Shown: in pieces, positions 51,217-61,853 of the stretch
Numbering within the stretch: position 1 is the stretch's first letter
Layout: each line of letters begins with the position of its first letter
NCBI RefSeq assembly: GCF_036346855.1
Contig: NZ_CP107841.1
Location: 6,204,001 to 6,268,000, forward strand
Length of the DNA: 64,000 nt
Direction: 5' to 3'
From: Streptomyces europaeiscabiei
GTDB lineage: Bacteria; Actinomycetota; Actinomycetes; Streptomycetales; Streptomycetaceae
Notes under the pieces: generated by a model
Told to the model about the DNA's origin: nothing
Databases searched by the model: none
What the model saw: the letters and a program-made list of their open reading frames with translations, nothing else
Program-made: the position numbers and the translations under genes

Positions 51217-53556
51217 ATGAGTACGACCACACCCGCGCGCCGTGGCCGCCGACGCGCCCCCTCCAAGCTCCAACGCGCCACCGGCAGGGCCGCCGCCCTG
51301 CAGAAACCCCGCGTCATCCTCGCCCTGCTGCTCCTGCTCGGACTGACCAGCGTGATGCTGCTCGACGGCTATCTGCGCGCCGAGGTCGGCGGCGACCAGC
51401 GCGTCCGCACCGGGGCCAGCTCCAGCGACGTGCCCGAGGACATCCTCGACGGCGGGCCCATCCTGACCTTCCGCGGCGGTCAGGCGCAGACGCAGTCCGT
51501 GCCGGACAGGACCATCGCGCTCACCTTCGACGACGGTCCGAACCCGACCTGGACCCCGGAGATCCTCGACGTCCTGAAGAAGTACGACGTCCCCGCGACC
51601 TTCTTCGTGGTGGGCTCGATGGTGTCGCGCTACCCGGCCATCGTCGAGGACATGGTCGAGGCCGGTCACGAGATCGGTATCCACACCTTCACGCACGTCG
51701 ACCTGTCGTACCAGAGCGACGCCCGCATCACCCGGGAGATGACCCAGACGCAGCTCGCCCTCGCGGGCGCGGCCGGCATCACGACCACGCTCTTCCGTGC
51801 CCCGTACTCCTCCGAGACGGACGCCATCGACAACTACAGCTGGCCCGTCTACCAGAAGCTCGGTGAGGAGGGCTACACCAGCGTCTTCGTCGACACCGAC
51901 AGCGACGACTGGAAGCGGCCCGGCGTAAAGAAGATCATCAAGTGGGCCACGCCGGACGACGGCAAGGGCGCCTCGGTCCTCATGCACGACGCGGGCGGCG
52001 ACCGCTCCCAGACCGTCAACGCGCTCGGCACGTACATCGAGAAGATGAAGGCCAAGGGCTACACCTTCACCACCGTCAGCGGGGCCCTGCAGAAGGACGA
52101 CGCCGGGAACGGCCAGAACAACCAGAACAACCAGAACAACCAGCAGAACCAGCAGAACCAGCAGAACGGTGCCCCCGGCGGCGCCCCCGGGACCGGTGCG
52201 CAGGACGGTGCCCCCGGCGGCGCCGCCGCCAACGGGCAGGGCACCCCGGGCACCTCCGACGCCCAGGCGGCGCACCGCACCGCCACTGGCGCCACCCTCT
52301 ACGAGGGCAGGGCGCTCGTCGCGGCCGTGTACGTCGCCGAGTACGCCGTGCCGACGCTCTCGGTCGGCCTGATGGTCGTCGGCGTCGCGGTCATGGGCCG
52401 CTTCGGGCTGATGCTCGTCCTCGCCCGGCGCCACTTTCGCGAGCGGAACAGACGCCGCTTCAGCTGGGGGCCACCGATCACCGGCCCGGTGACCGTCGTC
52501 GTGCCCGCGTACAACGAGAAGGAGTGCATAGCCAACACGCTGCACTCCCTCGCCCAAAGCACCCACCCCATCGAGATCATCGTCGTCGACGACGGCTCCA
52601 CGGACGGCACCAGGGAGATCGCCGAGGCCCTCGGATACCCCAACGTCCGGGTCATCCGCCAGGAGAACGCGGGCAAACCCGCCGCCCTCAACAACGGTGT
52701 ACGCAACGCCAGTCACGACATCGTCGTGATGATGGACGGCGACACGGTCTTCGAACCCGACACCGTCGCCAGGCTCGTGCAGCCCTTCGCCGACCCGAGC
52801 GTCGGCGCGGTCGCGGGCAACGCCAAGGTCGGCAACCGCGACACCATGATCGGCGCCTGGCAGCACATCGAGTACGTGATGGGCTTCAACCTCGACCGCC
52901 GCATGTACGACCTGCTGCGCTGCATGCCCACCATCCCGGGCGCGATCGGTGCCTTCCGCCGTGACGCCGTGCTGGAAGTGGGCGGCATGAGCGAGGACAC
53001 CCTCGCCGAGGACACCGACATCACCATCGCCATGCACCGCGCCGGCCGGCGTGTCGTCTACGAGGAGCACGCCCGCGCCTGGACCGAGGCCCCCGGCTCG
53101 CTCAAGCAGCTCTGGTCACAGCGTTACCGCTGGTCGTACGGCACCATGCAGGCCCTCTGGAAGCACCGCAAGTCCCTGACGGACACGGGTCCGTCGGGCC
53201 GTTTCGGCCGCGTCGGCATGCCGCTCGTCGTCATCTTCCAGGTCATCACCCCGGTCTTCGCCCCGCTCATCGACGTCTTCACCGTCTACGCGATGATCTT
53301 CGTCGACTTCCAGGCGTCCCTGCTGGCGTGGCTGGCGGTCCTGGGCGTCCAACTCGTCTGCGCGGCATACGCCTTCAAGCTGGACAAGGAGAAGTACCGG
53401 TACCTGCTGATGCTGCCGCTCCAGCAGCTCGCCTACCGCCAGATGATGTACCTGGTCCTCATCCACTCCTGCATCACCGCCCTGACGGGCGGCCGCCTGA
53501 GGTGGCAGAAGCTGAAGCGCACGGGCGAGGTCGGCACACCGGCGGGGGCGAGCTGA
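51217..53556 (+). CDS. Bifunctional polysaccharide deacetylase / family 2 glycosyltransferase
   Basis: The 779-residue membrane protein joins an N-terminal helix, a NodB deacetylase domain ([31 protein letters not shown]) and a Gln/Asn-rich linker ([17 protein letters not shown]). A GT2 synthase follows ([39 protein letters not shown] and SQRYRWSYG), with terminal helices. The same layout occurs in MatB-like proteins that make poly-beta-1,6-GlcNAc-type adhesive polymer in Streptomyces. I infer synthesis and partial deacetylation of an extracellular aminosugar polymer. Confidence 0.92.
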   Translation: MSTTTPARRGRRRAPSKLQRATGRAAALQKPRVILALLLLLGLTSVMLLDGYLRAEVGGDQRVRTGASSSDVPEDILDGGPILTFRGGQAQTQSVPDRTIALTFDDGPNPTWTPEILDVLKKYDVPATFFVVGSMVSRYPAIVEDMVEAGHEIGIHTFTHVDLSYQSDARITREMTQTQLALAGAAGITTTLFRAPYSSETDAIDNYSWPVYQKLGEEGYTSVFVDTDSDDWKRPGVKKIIKWATPDDGKGASVLMHDAGGDRSQTVNALGTYIEKMKAKGYTFTTVSGALQKDDAGNGQNNQNNQNNQQNQQNQQNGAPGGAPGTGAQDGAPGGAAANGQGTPGTSDAQAAHRTATGATLYEGRALVAAVYVAEYAVPTLSVGLMVVGVAVMGRFGLMLVLARRHFRERNRRRFSWGPPITGPVTVVVPAYNEKECIANTLHSLAQSTHPIEIIVVDDGSTDGTREIAEALGYPNVRVIRQENAGKPAALNNGVRNASHDIVVMMDGDTVFEPDTVARLVQPFADPSVGAVAGNAKVGNRDTMIGAWQHIEYVMGFNLDRRMYDLLRCMPTIPGAIGAFRRDAVLEVGGMSEDTLAEDTDITIAMHRAGRRVVYEEHARAWTEAPGSLKQLWSQRYRWSYGTMQALWKHRKSLTDTGPSGRFGRVGMPLVVIFQVITPVFAPLIDVFTVYAMIFVDFQASLLAWLAVLGVQLVCAAYAFKLDKEKYRYLLMLPLQQLAYRQMMYLVLIHSCITALTGGRLRWQKLKRTGEVGTPAGAS

Positions 53557-54710
53557 TGGGCTCGCACAGGAGGGGGACGCCGGCTCAGGCTGTGACTGCT
53601 ACCGCTACCGCTACCGCTACCGCTACCGCTGTGGGCAATCCACAGCCGGCGGTGCCGGACACCGAAGCGGCCAAGGCCCAGGTGCGGGACCGTTACTTCG
53701 ACACCCTCCGCGCACTCGCCCTGATCCGAGTCGTCACCTACCACACCTTCGGCTGGCCCTGGGCCGGCATGGTCTTCCCCTCCATGGGCATCATGTTCGC
53801 CCTCGCCGGCACCCTCATGGCGAAGTCCCTGGACCGCCCCGCATCCGAGGTCATCAGGAGTCGCTTCCGGCGGCTCCTGCTCCCCTTCTGGTTCTGGGGC
53901 CTCTTCGTGGTCGTCGCCATGCTGGTCCACGGCTGGATGCCCGGCCGGCAGATCGTCTTCTGGGTCGTCCCCCTGGGCGACCCTCCGGGCAACGCCTGGG
54001 GCGAACAGGCCTGGGAGATCCTCTGGTACCTGCGCACCTACCTCTGGTTCGTCCTGCTCTCCCCGCTCCTGCTGAAGCTGTTCCGGCTGGCCCCGGTCCC
54101 GGTCCTCCTGTTGTCCCTGTCGCCGATCCTGGTGTTCCACTTCTTCCGGGAACCCCCGGACGACCGCCTCGGCAGCGCCCTGACCGACCTGGCCACCTTC
54201 CTCTTCTGCTGGATGCTGGGCTTCGCCCACCGCGACGGCGTCCTGGCGCGGCTGAAGCCGTTCGCGGTCACGGTCCTCTCCCTCGCCGCCCTCGGCCTCG
54301 GCGCCTGGTACGCCTTCACCCACCAGGAGGAGACCGGCTCGTACGACCTCGACGACATCCCCCTCGCCCAGGCGTTCTACTCCGCCGGCTTCGTGACGCT
54401 CCTGCTGTACGCGAAGGCGTACTTCAAGGTCGACCTCGCCGGACTGACCTGCTTCCCCCGCCTCGACCGGATCGTCACGATCTTCAACTCCCGCGCGGTG
54501 ACGATCTACCTGTGGCACGAGATCGCCCTGATCCTCGCCGTCCCGCTGATCGACCGGTTCTGGAACGTCCCCGCGTTCGAGAAGTACCTGCCGCTGGAGA
54601 GCCAGTGGTTCATGTTCGGCATCGGTTGGCTGCTGATCGGCGCGTTCGTCCTGCTCTGCGGCTGGGTGGAGGACGTGGCGGCGAGGAAGAAGCCGAAACT
54701 GCTGCCGTGA
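53556..54710 (+). CDS. Acyltransferase-3 family membrane protein
   Basis: The 384-residue protein has about ten helices and the acyltransferase-3 start [20 protein letters not shown] with the family histidine. It resembles O-acyltransferases that decorate surface polymers. Its ATG overlaps the preceding stop (TGATG). The N-terminus holds an Ala-Thr repeat ([13 protein letters not shown]), coded by five gctacc units at 53598-53627. It completes a three-gene unit that probably makes and modifies an exopolysaccharide. Confidence 0.9.
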   Translation: MGSHRRGTPAQAVTATATATATATAVGNPQPAVPDTEAAKAQVRDRYFDTLRALALIRVVTYHTFGWPWAGMVFPSMGIMFALAGTLMAKSLDRPASEVIRSRFRRLLLPFWFWGLFVVVAMLVHGWMPGRQIVFWVVPLGDPPGNAWGEQAWEILWYLRTYLWFVLLSPLLLKLFRLAPVPVLLLSLSPILVFHFFREPPDDRLGSALTDLATFLFCWMLGFAHRDGVLARLKPFAVTVLSLAALGLGAWYAFTHQEETGSYDLDDIPLAQAFYSAGFVTLLLYAKAYFKVDLAGLTCFPRLDRIVTIFNSRAVTIYLWHEIALILAVPLIDRFWNVPAFEKYLPLESQWFMFGIGWLLIGAFVLLCGWVEDVAARKKPKLLP

Positions 54711-54766
54711 CCCGGTGCGGGCCGGGCGCCGCGTGGGCGTCCGGTCCGTACTGCCACAATGGGTCG

Positions 54767-55465
54767 GTGACCCGCGCATCCCTGGACAAGCAGCCGCACG
54801 AAGTCGCTTCGATGTTCGACCGAGTGGCGAAACGGTACGACCTGACCAACGACGTGCTGTCCCTCGGACAGGACCGGCGCTGGCGCAAGGAGGTCGCGCA
54901 GGCGGTGGACGCCCGGCCCGCGCAGAAGATCCTCGACCTCGCGGCCGGCACGGGCACCTCGTCGTTGCCCTTCGCGCAGACCGGTGCGTACGTCGTGCCG
55001 TGCGACTTCTCCCTCGGCATGCTCCGGGTCGGCAAGGAGCGCACCGCCTGGCTGCCGTTCACCGCGGGCGACGCCACGAAGCTGCCGTTCAAGGACGACA
55101 CCTTCGACGCGGTGACCATCTCCTTCGGCCTGCGGAACGTGCAGGACACCGACACCGCGCTGCACGAGCTGTACCGGGTGACCAAGCCCGGCGGCCGTGT
55201 CGTGATCTGCGAGTTCTCCCACCCGACGTGGACGCCGCTGCGGACCGTCTACACCGAGTACCTGATGCGCGCGCTGCCGCCGGTCGCCCGCGCCCTGTCG
55301 TCCAACCCGGACGCGTACGTCTACCTCGCCGAGTCCATCCGTGCCTGGCCCGACCAGGCGGGTCTCGCCGAGCGGCTCCGGAAGGCCGGCTGGGACAAGG
55401 TGGCGTGGCGGAACCACTCGGGCGGGATCGTCGCCCTGCACCGGGGGTTCAAGGCCGACTCGTAG
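54767..55465 (+). CDS. menG: Demethylmenaquinone methyltransferase (MenG/UbiE)
   Basis: The 232-residue SAM-dependent enzyme performs the last menaquinone step, C-methylation of demethylmenaquinone. Motifs: [48 protein letters not shown] and [16 protein letters not shown] 54767 has no ribosome site; CACAAT lies 7 bases before. It is downstream of the polysaccharide genes and belongs functionally with the mqn genes. Confidence 0.95.
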   Translation: MTRASLDKQPHEVASMFDRVAKRYDLTNDVLSLGQDRRWRKEVAQAVDARPAQKILDLAAGTGTSSLPFAQTGAYVVPCDFSLGMLRVGKERTAWLPFTAGDATKLPFKDDTFDAVTISFGLRNVQDTDTALHELYRVTKPGGRVVICEFSHPTWTPLRTVYTEYLMRALPPVARALSSNPDAYVYLAESIRAWPDQAGLAERLRKAGWDKVAWRNHSGGIVALHRGFKADS

Positions 55466-55662
55466 CGCTCAAGGCCGCCCGCAGGGCCCTGGGTTCACCC
55501 GTACGAGCGATACCCGCGAGGGAATCCGGTTGACGGGAACCGGTCAACAGAAACTACCGTCCGTTGATACGTCGGTACGCGCCGGTGATGTCTCGCGACA
55601 CACCGGCGCGCATCTGACCACGTCGCATCACGGCACGAGTTCTCTGAATGACGGAGCGTTCC

Positions 55663-57633
55663 ATGACGTCCTACTGCCCCCACTGCGGAACACCCGGCCC
55701 CGACGAGGCGCGCTTCTGCATGAAGTGCGGGCGGGAGCGCCTGCCGGTTCCGGCGGCCGAGACCGACACGGGGGCCGGGGCGACTCCGGCCCCACCGACG
55801 GCGCCACCGGCGTCCTGGCCCGCCACGTTTCCCGGAACCCCCCTGACGACGCCGCCTCCCGGGGTGCCGGGCATGGCGCCACCAGGTATGGCTCCACCGA
55901 CCGTGGCCCCGTCGGCCCCGCCGGGTGCACCACCCCTCGGTCCGCCGCCGCCCCCTCCCCAGTACGCCCCCGTCCCCGCCCGCCCCTCACCCGTCGGCGC
56001 CTTCTTCGGCCGGGCCTTCCGGGGCGACTGGGGCGGCTCGGCGCTGGCCGCGCTCTGGCCGGTCGGGCTCCTCTTCGCCGCGGCCGTGGCCCTGGCCCTT
56101 CCGTCGTACGGCCAGGGCGGCCCGGACGAGGAGGAATTCGTAGGCTTCGGCGACCGTCTGGGCCTCGCCCTCGCCGCCCTCCTCCAGGGCCTCGGCGGCG
56201 GCTTCACGGTCTCCGAGAGGGGCGGCGGCGACTACACGGGCGACTTCCGGTCCACCGAGGGCGCCCTCACCGTGACCCTGGTCCCGCTCACGGTGACCGC
56301 CCTGTTCGTCGGGGCGCTCCTCATCGGCGTAAGACTGCTCCGTACGCGGCTGGTGATGCGCGGCGCGTACGGGAGCGCGTACGGCGGTGGGCCGGGCGGC
56401 GCGTACGGCGGTGGGTACGCCGGTGGGTACGGCGGCTCGTACACCGGTGCCGGCGTCGGCGGGCCCGGGGCGATGCCCGGTGGCAGCCGTACCGCCGGGC
56501 TCGAAGCGGCTGTGCGGGTCACGCTGCTGGTGACGGTCGCCGTCCTGGTGCTCGGGCTGTTCGCGCAGCCCGAGATCGCGGTCGCCGAGGTCTCCACGTC
56601 CGCCTGGCGCGCGGCACTGGGCGCGCTGCTGCTCACCGCCGCCGTCTCGGCCGGCCTGCTGCAACGCGACGATCTGGCCGCCTGGCTGGCCGTCCGCCCC
56701 GGGCCCCGGGCCCTGTTCCGGGCGACCGGTACGGCCGTGCGGGCCATGGCGGGCGTTCTCGCCCTCTGCTCGCTCGTCGCGTTCGTCGTCCTCGCGGCGA
56801 ACGACGAGTGGCAGGCCGAATGGGACGAGGACCTCAGCCCGCTCCTCCTGGTGCTGCTCGTCCTCCCCAACCTCGCCGTCAACCTCCTCGGTCTCTCCTG
56901 GGGCGCGTCCGTCGAGGGCGAGGCGGGCCGTACGGGCTACGGGGACGACTCGTCGTTCCGCAGCGACTCGTCCGGCGACTACGGGCTCGTCGAGTCCGGC
57001 CCGTACGGCGGCGGCTACGAGCGTGAGGCGTTCGGGCTCTCCGAACTGGGCGACGCCGTCAACTCCTGGGCGGTCGTGGGCGCGTTGACGCTCGGAGCGG
57101 TCTGCGCCCTGATCCTCGGGGTCCTCGCGGCCCGCCGCTCCTCGGGCCGCGGCGAACAACTCCTCGCCGCCGGTGTCTTCTTCGGCCTCTTCCTCCTCCT
57201 CGCCGGCATCAGCGGCTTCGGGATGGAGGCCTCCGGCTCCGCCACGAGCGAGTTCAGCAGCGAGTTCTCTGCCGCGGGCCAGGTGGACGCCGGTCTCGAC
57301 ATCCCCGAGGTGCTTCTCTTCGGCCTTCTCTGGATCTTCGGCGCGGCCTTCCTCGCGCCCTACCTGGTCCAGATGACAGGCGCGCGCACGGCGGTCATCG
57401 CACCCCCGGTCCCGGCGATGCCGAGCAGCGGCCCGGCGGGCCACGGGGTCCCGCAGCAGCCTTCGGCCCCGGCCCCGTACGAGCCCCCGCTCGTCGAACT
57501 GGGCCACCATCACCTGCCACCCGCAGCACCGGCCGGGCCCCGCAACCGAACCCTCATCTGGACCATCACGATCACGGCGGCCTTCGTGATCGGCGGGGGA
57601 GGGGCGGCGGCGATCCTGCTCTGGCAGAAGTAG
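55663..57633 (+). CDS. Zinc-ribbon multi-pass membrane protein
   Basis: The 656-residue protein begins with a zinc ribbon (YCPHCGTPGPDEARFCMKCG), then a Pro-rich stretch. At least eight helices follow, interspersed with Gly/Tyr-rich loops (YGSAYGGGPGGAYGGGYAGG) and a long acidic/Ser loop. No transport motif is recognised. ATG 55663 has GGAG at 7 bases. ATG 55648 is in frame but lacks a site. The function is unknown. Confidence 0.85.
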   Translation: MTSYCPHCGTPGPDEARFCMKCGRERLPVPAAETDTGAGATPAPPTAPPASWPATFPGTPLTTPPPGVPGMAPPGMAPPTVAPSAPPGAPPLGPPPPPPQYAPVPARPSPVGAFFGRAFRGDWGGSALAALWPVGLLFAAAVALALPSYGQGGPDEEEFVGFGDRLGLALAALLQGLGGGFTVSERGGGDYTGDFRSTEGALTVTLVPLTVTALFVGALLIGVRLLRTRLVMRGAYGSAYGGGPGGAYGGGYAGGYGGSYTGAGVGGPGAMPGGSRTAGLEAAVRVTLLVTVAVLVLGLFAQPEIAVAEVSTSAWRAALGALLLTAAVSAGLLQRDDLAAWLAVRPGPRALFRATGTAVRAMAGVLALCSLVAFVVLAANDEWQAEWDEDLSPLLLVLLVLPNLAVNLLGLSWGASVEGEAGRTGYGDDSSFRSDSSGDYGLVESGPYGGGYEREAFGLSELGDAVNSWAVVGALTLGAVCALILGVLAARRSSGRGEQLLAAGVFFGLFLLLAGISGFGMEASGSATSEFSSEFSAAGQVDAGLDIPEVLLFGLLWIFGAAFLAPYLVQMTGARTAVIAPPVPAMPSSGPAGHGVPQQPSAPAPYEPPLVELGHHHLPPAAPAGPRNRTLIWTITITAAFVIGGGGAAAILLWQK

Positions 57634-57647
57634 TGGACACGTGACGG

Positions 57648-57720
57648 GAAGGGGCCGCGCCCCGTCTTCGAGGGGCGCGGGGAACCGCGCGATCGACCAC
57701 GGACAACCTGCGGCCCGCGA
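57648..57720. repeat. Dispersed intergenic repeat, copy 6
   Basis: The core gaggggcgcggggaaccgcg, then the block cctgcggcccgcga, lies between the convergent zinc-ribbon and PASTA genes. It is more diverged than the others. Confidence 0.8.
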
Positions 57721-57805
57721 TGCACCGAAGCCCCCGCCCTGCAAGCCCCTCCTGAAAGCCTCCGTCCCGAAAGCCCCAGCCCCGAACCCGGAACCCTCCG
57801 TGCTC

Positions 57806-58135
57806 CTACCGGAGAACCGGAAACGGATCCCCGGGCCCCGGCTCGTCCAACGCCCTGCGCAACCCCGGCGGCGGCCCCCCGCTGCGCGGCTCCCGCACAC
57901 CCCCGCCGTCGTCCCCCACCTCGAACCACACGGTCACGGCGGCCCCACGCGGCACCTTCACCCCGGGCGGCGGGTACTGCCGTACGACGTAGTCCACGAC
58001 GGCGAGTTGGAAGTCGGGCCGGTCGGGCGCGACGAGGGTCACCCCGTCCGCCTCGGCCGTCTCGCGCGCGTCCACGGCCATCAGACCGACGAACCGTGGC
58101 ACACGCACTTCGAATGACTTGGGTGTTATGCGCAC
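57806..58135 (-). CDS. Single PASTA-domain small protein
   Basis: The 109-residue protein consists of one PASTA-like unit (VPRFVGLMAVDARETAEADG, then VVDYVVRQYPPPGVKVPRGA and AVTVWFE) and a Gly/Pro-rich tail. PASTA units usually occur in kinases and penicillin-binding proteins, where they bind peptidoglycan. No signal peptide or helix is seen, so this version appears cytoplasmic. The role is unknown. Confidence 0.85.
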   Translation of the reverse strand: MRITPKSFEVRVPRFVGLMAVDARETAEADGVTLVAPDRPDFQLAVVDYVVRQYPPPGVKVPRGAAVTVWFEVGDDGGGVREPRSGGPPPGLRRALDEPGPGDPFPVLR

Positions 58136-58321
58136 AGATGTTCACCCCCAGCGGTACCGGCAGGGTAACCGCCGAGCACCTCCGGCCGGAAGCACTGAGT
58201 TGCAGTCTGCGCCAAATTGCCACTCTGCGTGACGAGTTGCCGATATCGCGAACGAGTGGCCGCCTCGCCGGAGCACCTGTGCGGGGAGGCGGGGGCCCGC
58301 TCCCCGACCGGCGTCAGAGCG

Positions 58322-58828
58322 TCACAACGTCAGCCGATAGCAGCGCCCCGCCTGCAGAGAGACCGGCGTCGTGTACTCCTCCGCCGGTTCCATGCCCAGC
58401 CGCCGGGCGACGGCGATGGACCGTTCGTTGCGGGTGTTGACCATGGCGACGACGCCGGCGACGCCGGCCGCCCGCACCCGCTCCAGGGTCTGCGTCGCGG
58501 CAGCGGTCACGTACCCCTTGCCCCAGTGGTCGCGGGCGAGCCGCCAGCCGATCTCGATCTCGCCGGTCGGACCCCACTCCCGGGGCCATGGCTGGGCGCC
58601 GGTGAAGCCGATGGCCCGGCCCTCCTCGTCGAGCATGGTCCACAGGCAGAACCCGTGCTCGGCGTCGTGGCGGCGCTGGCGCGCGGTGAGCTCCTCGTAG
58701 ACGGACAGCTCGGCGGACCGGCCGCCGTGGAACTCCATGACGTCGGGATCGTCGAAGATCCGGTGCCAGGCGAAGGCGTCCTCGTCGGTGGGGACGCGCA
58801 GCCGTACGTCGGGCAGAGCTCTGTTCAC
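58322..58828 (-). CDS. GNAT acetyltransferase, RimJ-like
   Basis: The 168-residue protein has the RimJ/RimL-type layout: VRLRVPTDEDAFAWHRIFDD, IEIGWRLARDHWGKGYVTAA, and NTRNERSIAVARRLGME. Such enzymes acetylate protein N-termini or small molecules. It is divergent from the geranylgeranyl-reductase-type gene. Confidence 0.92.
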   Translation of the reverse strand: MNRALPDVRLRVPTDEDAFAWHRIFDDPDVMEFHGGRSAELSVYEELTARQRRHDAEHGFCLWTMLDEEGRAIGFTGAQPWPREWGPTGEIEIGWRLARDHWGKGYVTAAATQTLERVRAAGVAGVVAMVNTRNERSIAVARRLGMEPAEEYTTPVSLQAGRCYRLTL

Positions 58829-58972
58829 AGGGGCAGCCCTTCAGCCGATGATCGGTACCGCTGAATAGACTGCCCATGTCCGACGCCCGTCGGCACATGT
58901 TTTCTGGCCGTCCGTTCTTCGGACTTCCAGCAGTTTTGCTTCGATCCGTCTACTTCTTGGGGAGAACCCGTC

Positions 58973-60265
58973 GTGACCGAGCCCCAGCCCCTTACCGAAC
59001 ACACCGCCGATGTGATCGTCGTCGGGGCCGGGCCAGCCGGTTCCACCACCGCGTACTACCTGGCGAAGGCCGGGCTGGACGTGCTGCTCCTGGAGAAGAC
59101 CAGCTTCCCCAGGGAGAAGGTCTGCGGCGACGGCCTCACACCGCGTGCCACCAAGCAGCTCGTGTCGATGGGCATCGATATCTCCGAGGAGGCCGGCTGG
59201 CTCCGCAACAAGGGCCTGCGGATCATCGGCGGCGGCGTCCGCCTCCAGCTCGACTGGCCGGATCTCGCCTCCTACCCGGACTACGGACTCGTCCGGAAAC
59301 GGGACGACTTCGACGAGCAGCTCGCCCGCCAGGCCCAGAAGGCGGGTGCCCGGCTGCACGAGCGCTGCAACGTGGGCGCGCCGATCATCGACGACCGCAC
59401 GGGCCGAATCACCGGGGTGCACGCCAAACTCGGCGACGAGAAGCGGGAAGTCACCTTCCACGCGCCGCTGGTGGTGGCGGCCGACGGCAACTCCACCCGC
59501 CTCTCCCTCGCGATGGGCCTGCACCGCCGAGAGGACCGCCCGATGGGCGTCGCGGTCCGTACGTACTTCACCTCCCCGCGCCACGACGACGACTACCTGG
59601 AGTCCTGGCTGGAACTCTGGGACAAGCGCGGACCGGGCGAGGACCGTCTCCTGCCGGGCTACGGCTGGATCTTCGGCATGGGCGACGGCACGTCCAACGT
59701 CGGTCTGGGTGTCCTCAACACCTCCGCCGCCTTCAAGGAGCTGGACTGGCGCGACGTCCTGAAGGCCTGGTGCGCGTCCATGCCCGAGGAGTGGGGCTAC
59801 ACCCCCGAGAACATGACCGGGCCCATCCGCGGCGCCGCCCTTCCGATGGCCTTCAACCGCCAACCCCACTACACCAAGGGCCTGCTGCTGGTCGGCGACG
59901 CCGGCGGCATGGTGAACCCCTTCAACGGCGAGGGCATCGCCTACGCCATGGAGTCCGGGCAGATCGCCGCCGACGTCATCGTCCAGGCCCACGCCCGCGC
60001 CACCCCCGGGCAGCGCGAACTCGCCCTCCAGCGCTACCCGCAGGTCCTCAAGGACACCTTCGGCGGCTACTACACGATGGGCCGCGCCTTCGTGAAGCTC
60101 ATCGGCAACCCGAAGATCATGAAGCTCGCCACGCAGCGGGGCCTCACCCACCCGCTGCTGATGAAGTTCACCCTGAAGATGCTGGCCAACCTCACCGACC
60201 CGACCGGCGGCGACGCGATGGACCGCATCATCAACGGCCTGAGCAAGGTGGCCCCGAAGGCGTGA
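58973..60265 (+). CDS. Geranylgeranyl reductase family FAD enzyme (menaquinone tail, MenJ-like)
   Basis: The 430-residue flavoprotein has the Rossmann motif DVIVVGAGPAGSTTAYYLAK, the family CGDGLTPRA block and the FAD motif LVGDAGGMVNPFNGEGIAYA. These enzymes reduce isoprenoid double bonds; MenJ-type members saturate a unit in the menaquinone tail. The position between menG and nuo supports a quinone role. GTG 58973 is the likely start, with GGGGAG at 6 bases. Confidence 0.9.
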   Translation: MTEPQPLTEHTADVIVVGAGPAGSTTAYYLAKAGLDVLLLEKTSFPREKVCGDGLTPRATKQLVSMGIDISEEAGWLRNKGLRIIGGGVRLQLDWPDLASYPDYGLVRKRDDFDEQLARQAQKAGARLHERCNVGAPIIDDRTGRITGVHAKLGDEKREVTFHAPLVVAADGNSTRLSLAMGLHRREDRPMGVAVRTYFTSPRHDDDYLESWLELWDKRGPGEDRLLPGYGWIFGMGDGTSNVGLGVLNTSAAFKELDWRDVLKAWCASMPEEWGYTPENMTGPIRGAALPMAFNRQPHYTKGLLLVGDAGGMVNPFNGEGIAYAMESGQIAADVIVQAHARATPGQRELALQRYPQVLKDTFGGYYTMGRAFVKLIGNPKIMKLATQRGLTHPLLMKFTLKMLANLTDPTGGDAMDRIINGLSKVAPKA

Positions 60266-60792
60266 GGGGGACGGGGCGCGGTGACCGGGGCGACCCTGGC
60301 GTGAGCGGGCGGGGTCGCCGTGTGAGGAACGGGTTGCTCGGGGTGCTCGAGGCGATCGGGTTGACCGGGGTGTGAGGATGCCGCGGACGCCGGGACGCCG
60401 GGACGCCGGCTTCCCCGGTGATGGCGGGACGCGGCGTGCTCCTCACCCGCATCCGCGACGGGGCCCGTTCCATGGGCACGCCTTATGCGACGGGGCCCGT
60501 CCCATAGGCAGGCTCTACGACCGCCCCGACGGCAACGCGCTGCTCGAAGCGGGCGATTCGGACGCCGAGCGCGGTGGGATCCGCACGCCGTACCGGCCCC
60601 CGGCGACGGAACCCCTGAAACGCGCTGACGAGGCCTGTCAGCGGCTGGGCAGGCCTGCATCCCCCGATCCGGGGCGGGAGCGCCCTGTGGGGCCCTTGTG
60701 GCCCTTTCTGAGGGCAGCCCGGAGGGCCGCTGTCCCCACCGGGAGAGCGGCCCTCTCGAAAAGCGCCTGGGCGACCGCGAGAGCGCGCGGCC
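60266..60792. other. Gene-free interval with short direct repeats
   Basis: No credible gene is present. Short repeats (gggacgcc three times near 60390; gacggggcccgt twice near 60457 and 60487) and a terminator at its right edge are the only structures. Confidence 0.6.
60722..60755. terminator. Terminator hairpin of the NlpC/P60 gene
   Basis: The 10-bp stem gagggccgct with agcggccctc encloses a 14-base loop, about 40 bases beyond the NlpC/P60 gene stop on the minus strand. Confidence 0.75.
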
Positions 60793-61599
60793 TCAGAGCA
60801 CGCGCACCGCACCCGTCGCCGGGTAGCCGGAGAGATCCTGGATGACGACACCCTTGGAGGGGTTCGCCGCGTCGAGGTACTGGCCGTTCCCGACGTAGAC
60901 ACCCACGTGGTACGCGGAGCCCTTGGCACCCCAGTACAGGATGTCGCCGACCTGCAGGTTGGACAGCGAGACCTCGGTGCCCTGCATCGACTGGTCCTGC
61001 GAGACCCGGGGGAGGTCCACACCGACCTGCTTGAACGCGGCCTGCACGAGCGAGGAGCAGTCCCACGCGTTGGGGCCGGTGGCGCCCATGACGTAGGCGT
61101 CGCCCAGCTGGGCCTTGAGGAAGTCGATGACCGTGCCGACGCTGCCGGTGGCGGGCGCCGTCGTGGTGGTCGTGGTGGTCGACGAGTTGGTCGTGAGGGT
61201 GGTCCGCTCGCTGTCGCGTGCGGCACGCTCCGCCTCGGCCTTGCGCTCGGCCTCGGCTGCGGCCTTCTTGCGGGCCTCTTCCTTCTTGGCCTTGACCAGG
61301 TCCTTCTCGGCCTGCTTGGCAGCCTGTTCGGCGGCCGTGTCACGCTCGGCCTGCAGCTGGTAGTCGGCCGCCATCGCCTGCGTGGCGTCCGCGGACTGCG
61401 CGGCCTGCGTGGCCAGGTCGGCCGTGAGGGTGGGCAGTTCGAGCGTCTGCGTCACCGGCTCCGCGGCGAAAGCCGACGTGGACGCGCCGGCCACTGCCAC
61501 GGTGCTGAGAACGCCACCGGCGACTCCGGCGCGCATCGCGATCGAGGACGCGTTGCGGCGGGGTTTCCGGTGGCTGCGTATGTGAGCGGTGTGGGACAT
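60793..61599 (-). CDS. Secreted NlpC/P60 cell-wall endopeptidase
   Basis: The 268-residue protein has a long basic signal sequence (HRKPRRNASS, then a hydrophobic AGVAGGVLSTVAVAG, cut near SAFA). A coiled coil of Lys/Glu/Ala follows (KQAEKDLVKAKKEEARKKAA), then a Thr-rich linker. The C-terminal NlpC/P60 domain has the catalytic Cys in NAWDCSSLVQ and His in YHVGVYVGNG. It hydrolyses peptide bonds of peptidoglycan. ATG 61599 is chosen; GTG 61656 and ATG 61629 are in frame, and none has a well-placed ribosome site. Confidence 0.92.
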   Translation of the reverse strand: MSHTAHIRSHRKPRRNASSIAMRAGVAGGVLSTVAVAGASTSAFAAEPVTQTLELPTLTADLATQAAQSADATQAMAADYQLQAERDTAAEQAAKQAEKDLVKAKKEEARKKAAAEAERKAEAERAARDSERTTLTTNSSTTTTTTTAPATGSVGTVIDFLKAQLGDAYVMGATGPNAWDCSSLVQAAFKQVGVDLPRVSQDQSMQGTEVSLSNLQVGDILYWGAKGSAYHVGVYVGNGQYLDAANPSKGVVIQDLSGYPATGAVRVL

Positions 61600-61837
61600 G
61601 GGTACAAGCGGTACCAGCGACTCCTCCATACCTTCAAGAAACGTGTGGTGCGCCACAGTTGTTCAACGGAAGCCGTAAATTCCCTGTGCGTCACTCTTTA
61701 TTGACGCCGTAACGGGCATAGCGGACACGGTCGGTCAAGCCTGTGATCATGCGCTTTCGTGAATACGTCCGAATTGCCCTGTGCTTACCATCGATTGCAG
61801 CGAGTGGCCAAGGTCGGCTGATTTGATCTTTCTGTGA

Positions 61838-61853
61838 TGTGACACAGGTCACA
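61838..61853. promoter_or_regulatory. Crp/Rex-type palindrome upstream of the NlpC/P60 gene
   Basis: TGTGACACAGGTCACA is a perfect TGTGA-N6-TCACA palindrome, the form bound by cAMP receptor proteins. The site is about 180-240 bases before the possible starts of the cell-wall hydrolase gene, a class of Crp target in Streptomyces as I recall. Confidence 0.55.

Noticed and set aside
53598..53627. Phase-variation tract in the acyltransferase gene
   Set aside because: The unit is six bases, so changes in number keep the frame and only alter an Ala-Thr stretch.
60372..60845. 157-codon plus-strand ORF after the flavoprotein gene
   Set aside because: No ribosome site or recognisable domain; it runs through direct repeats and a terminator.
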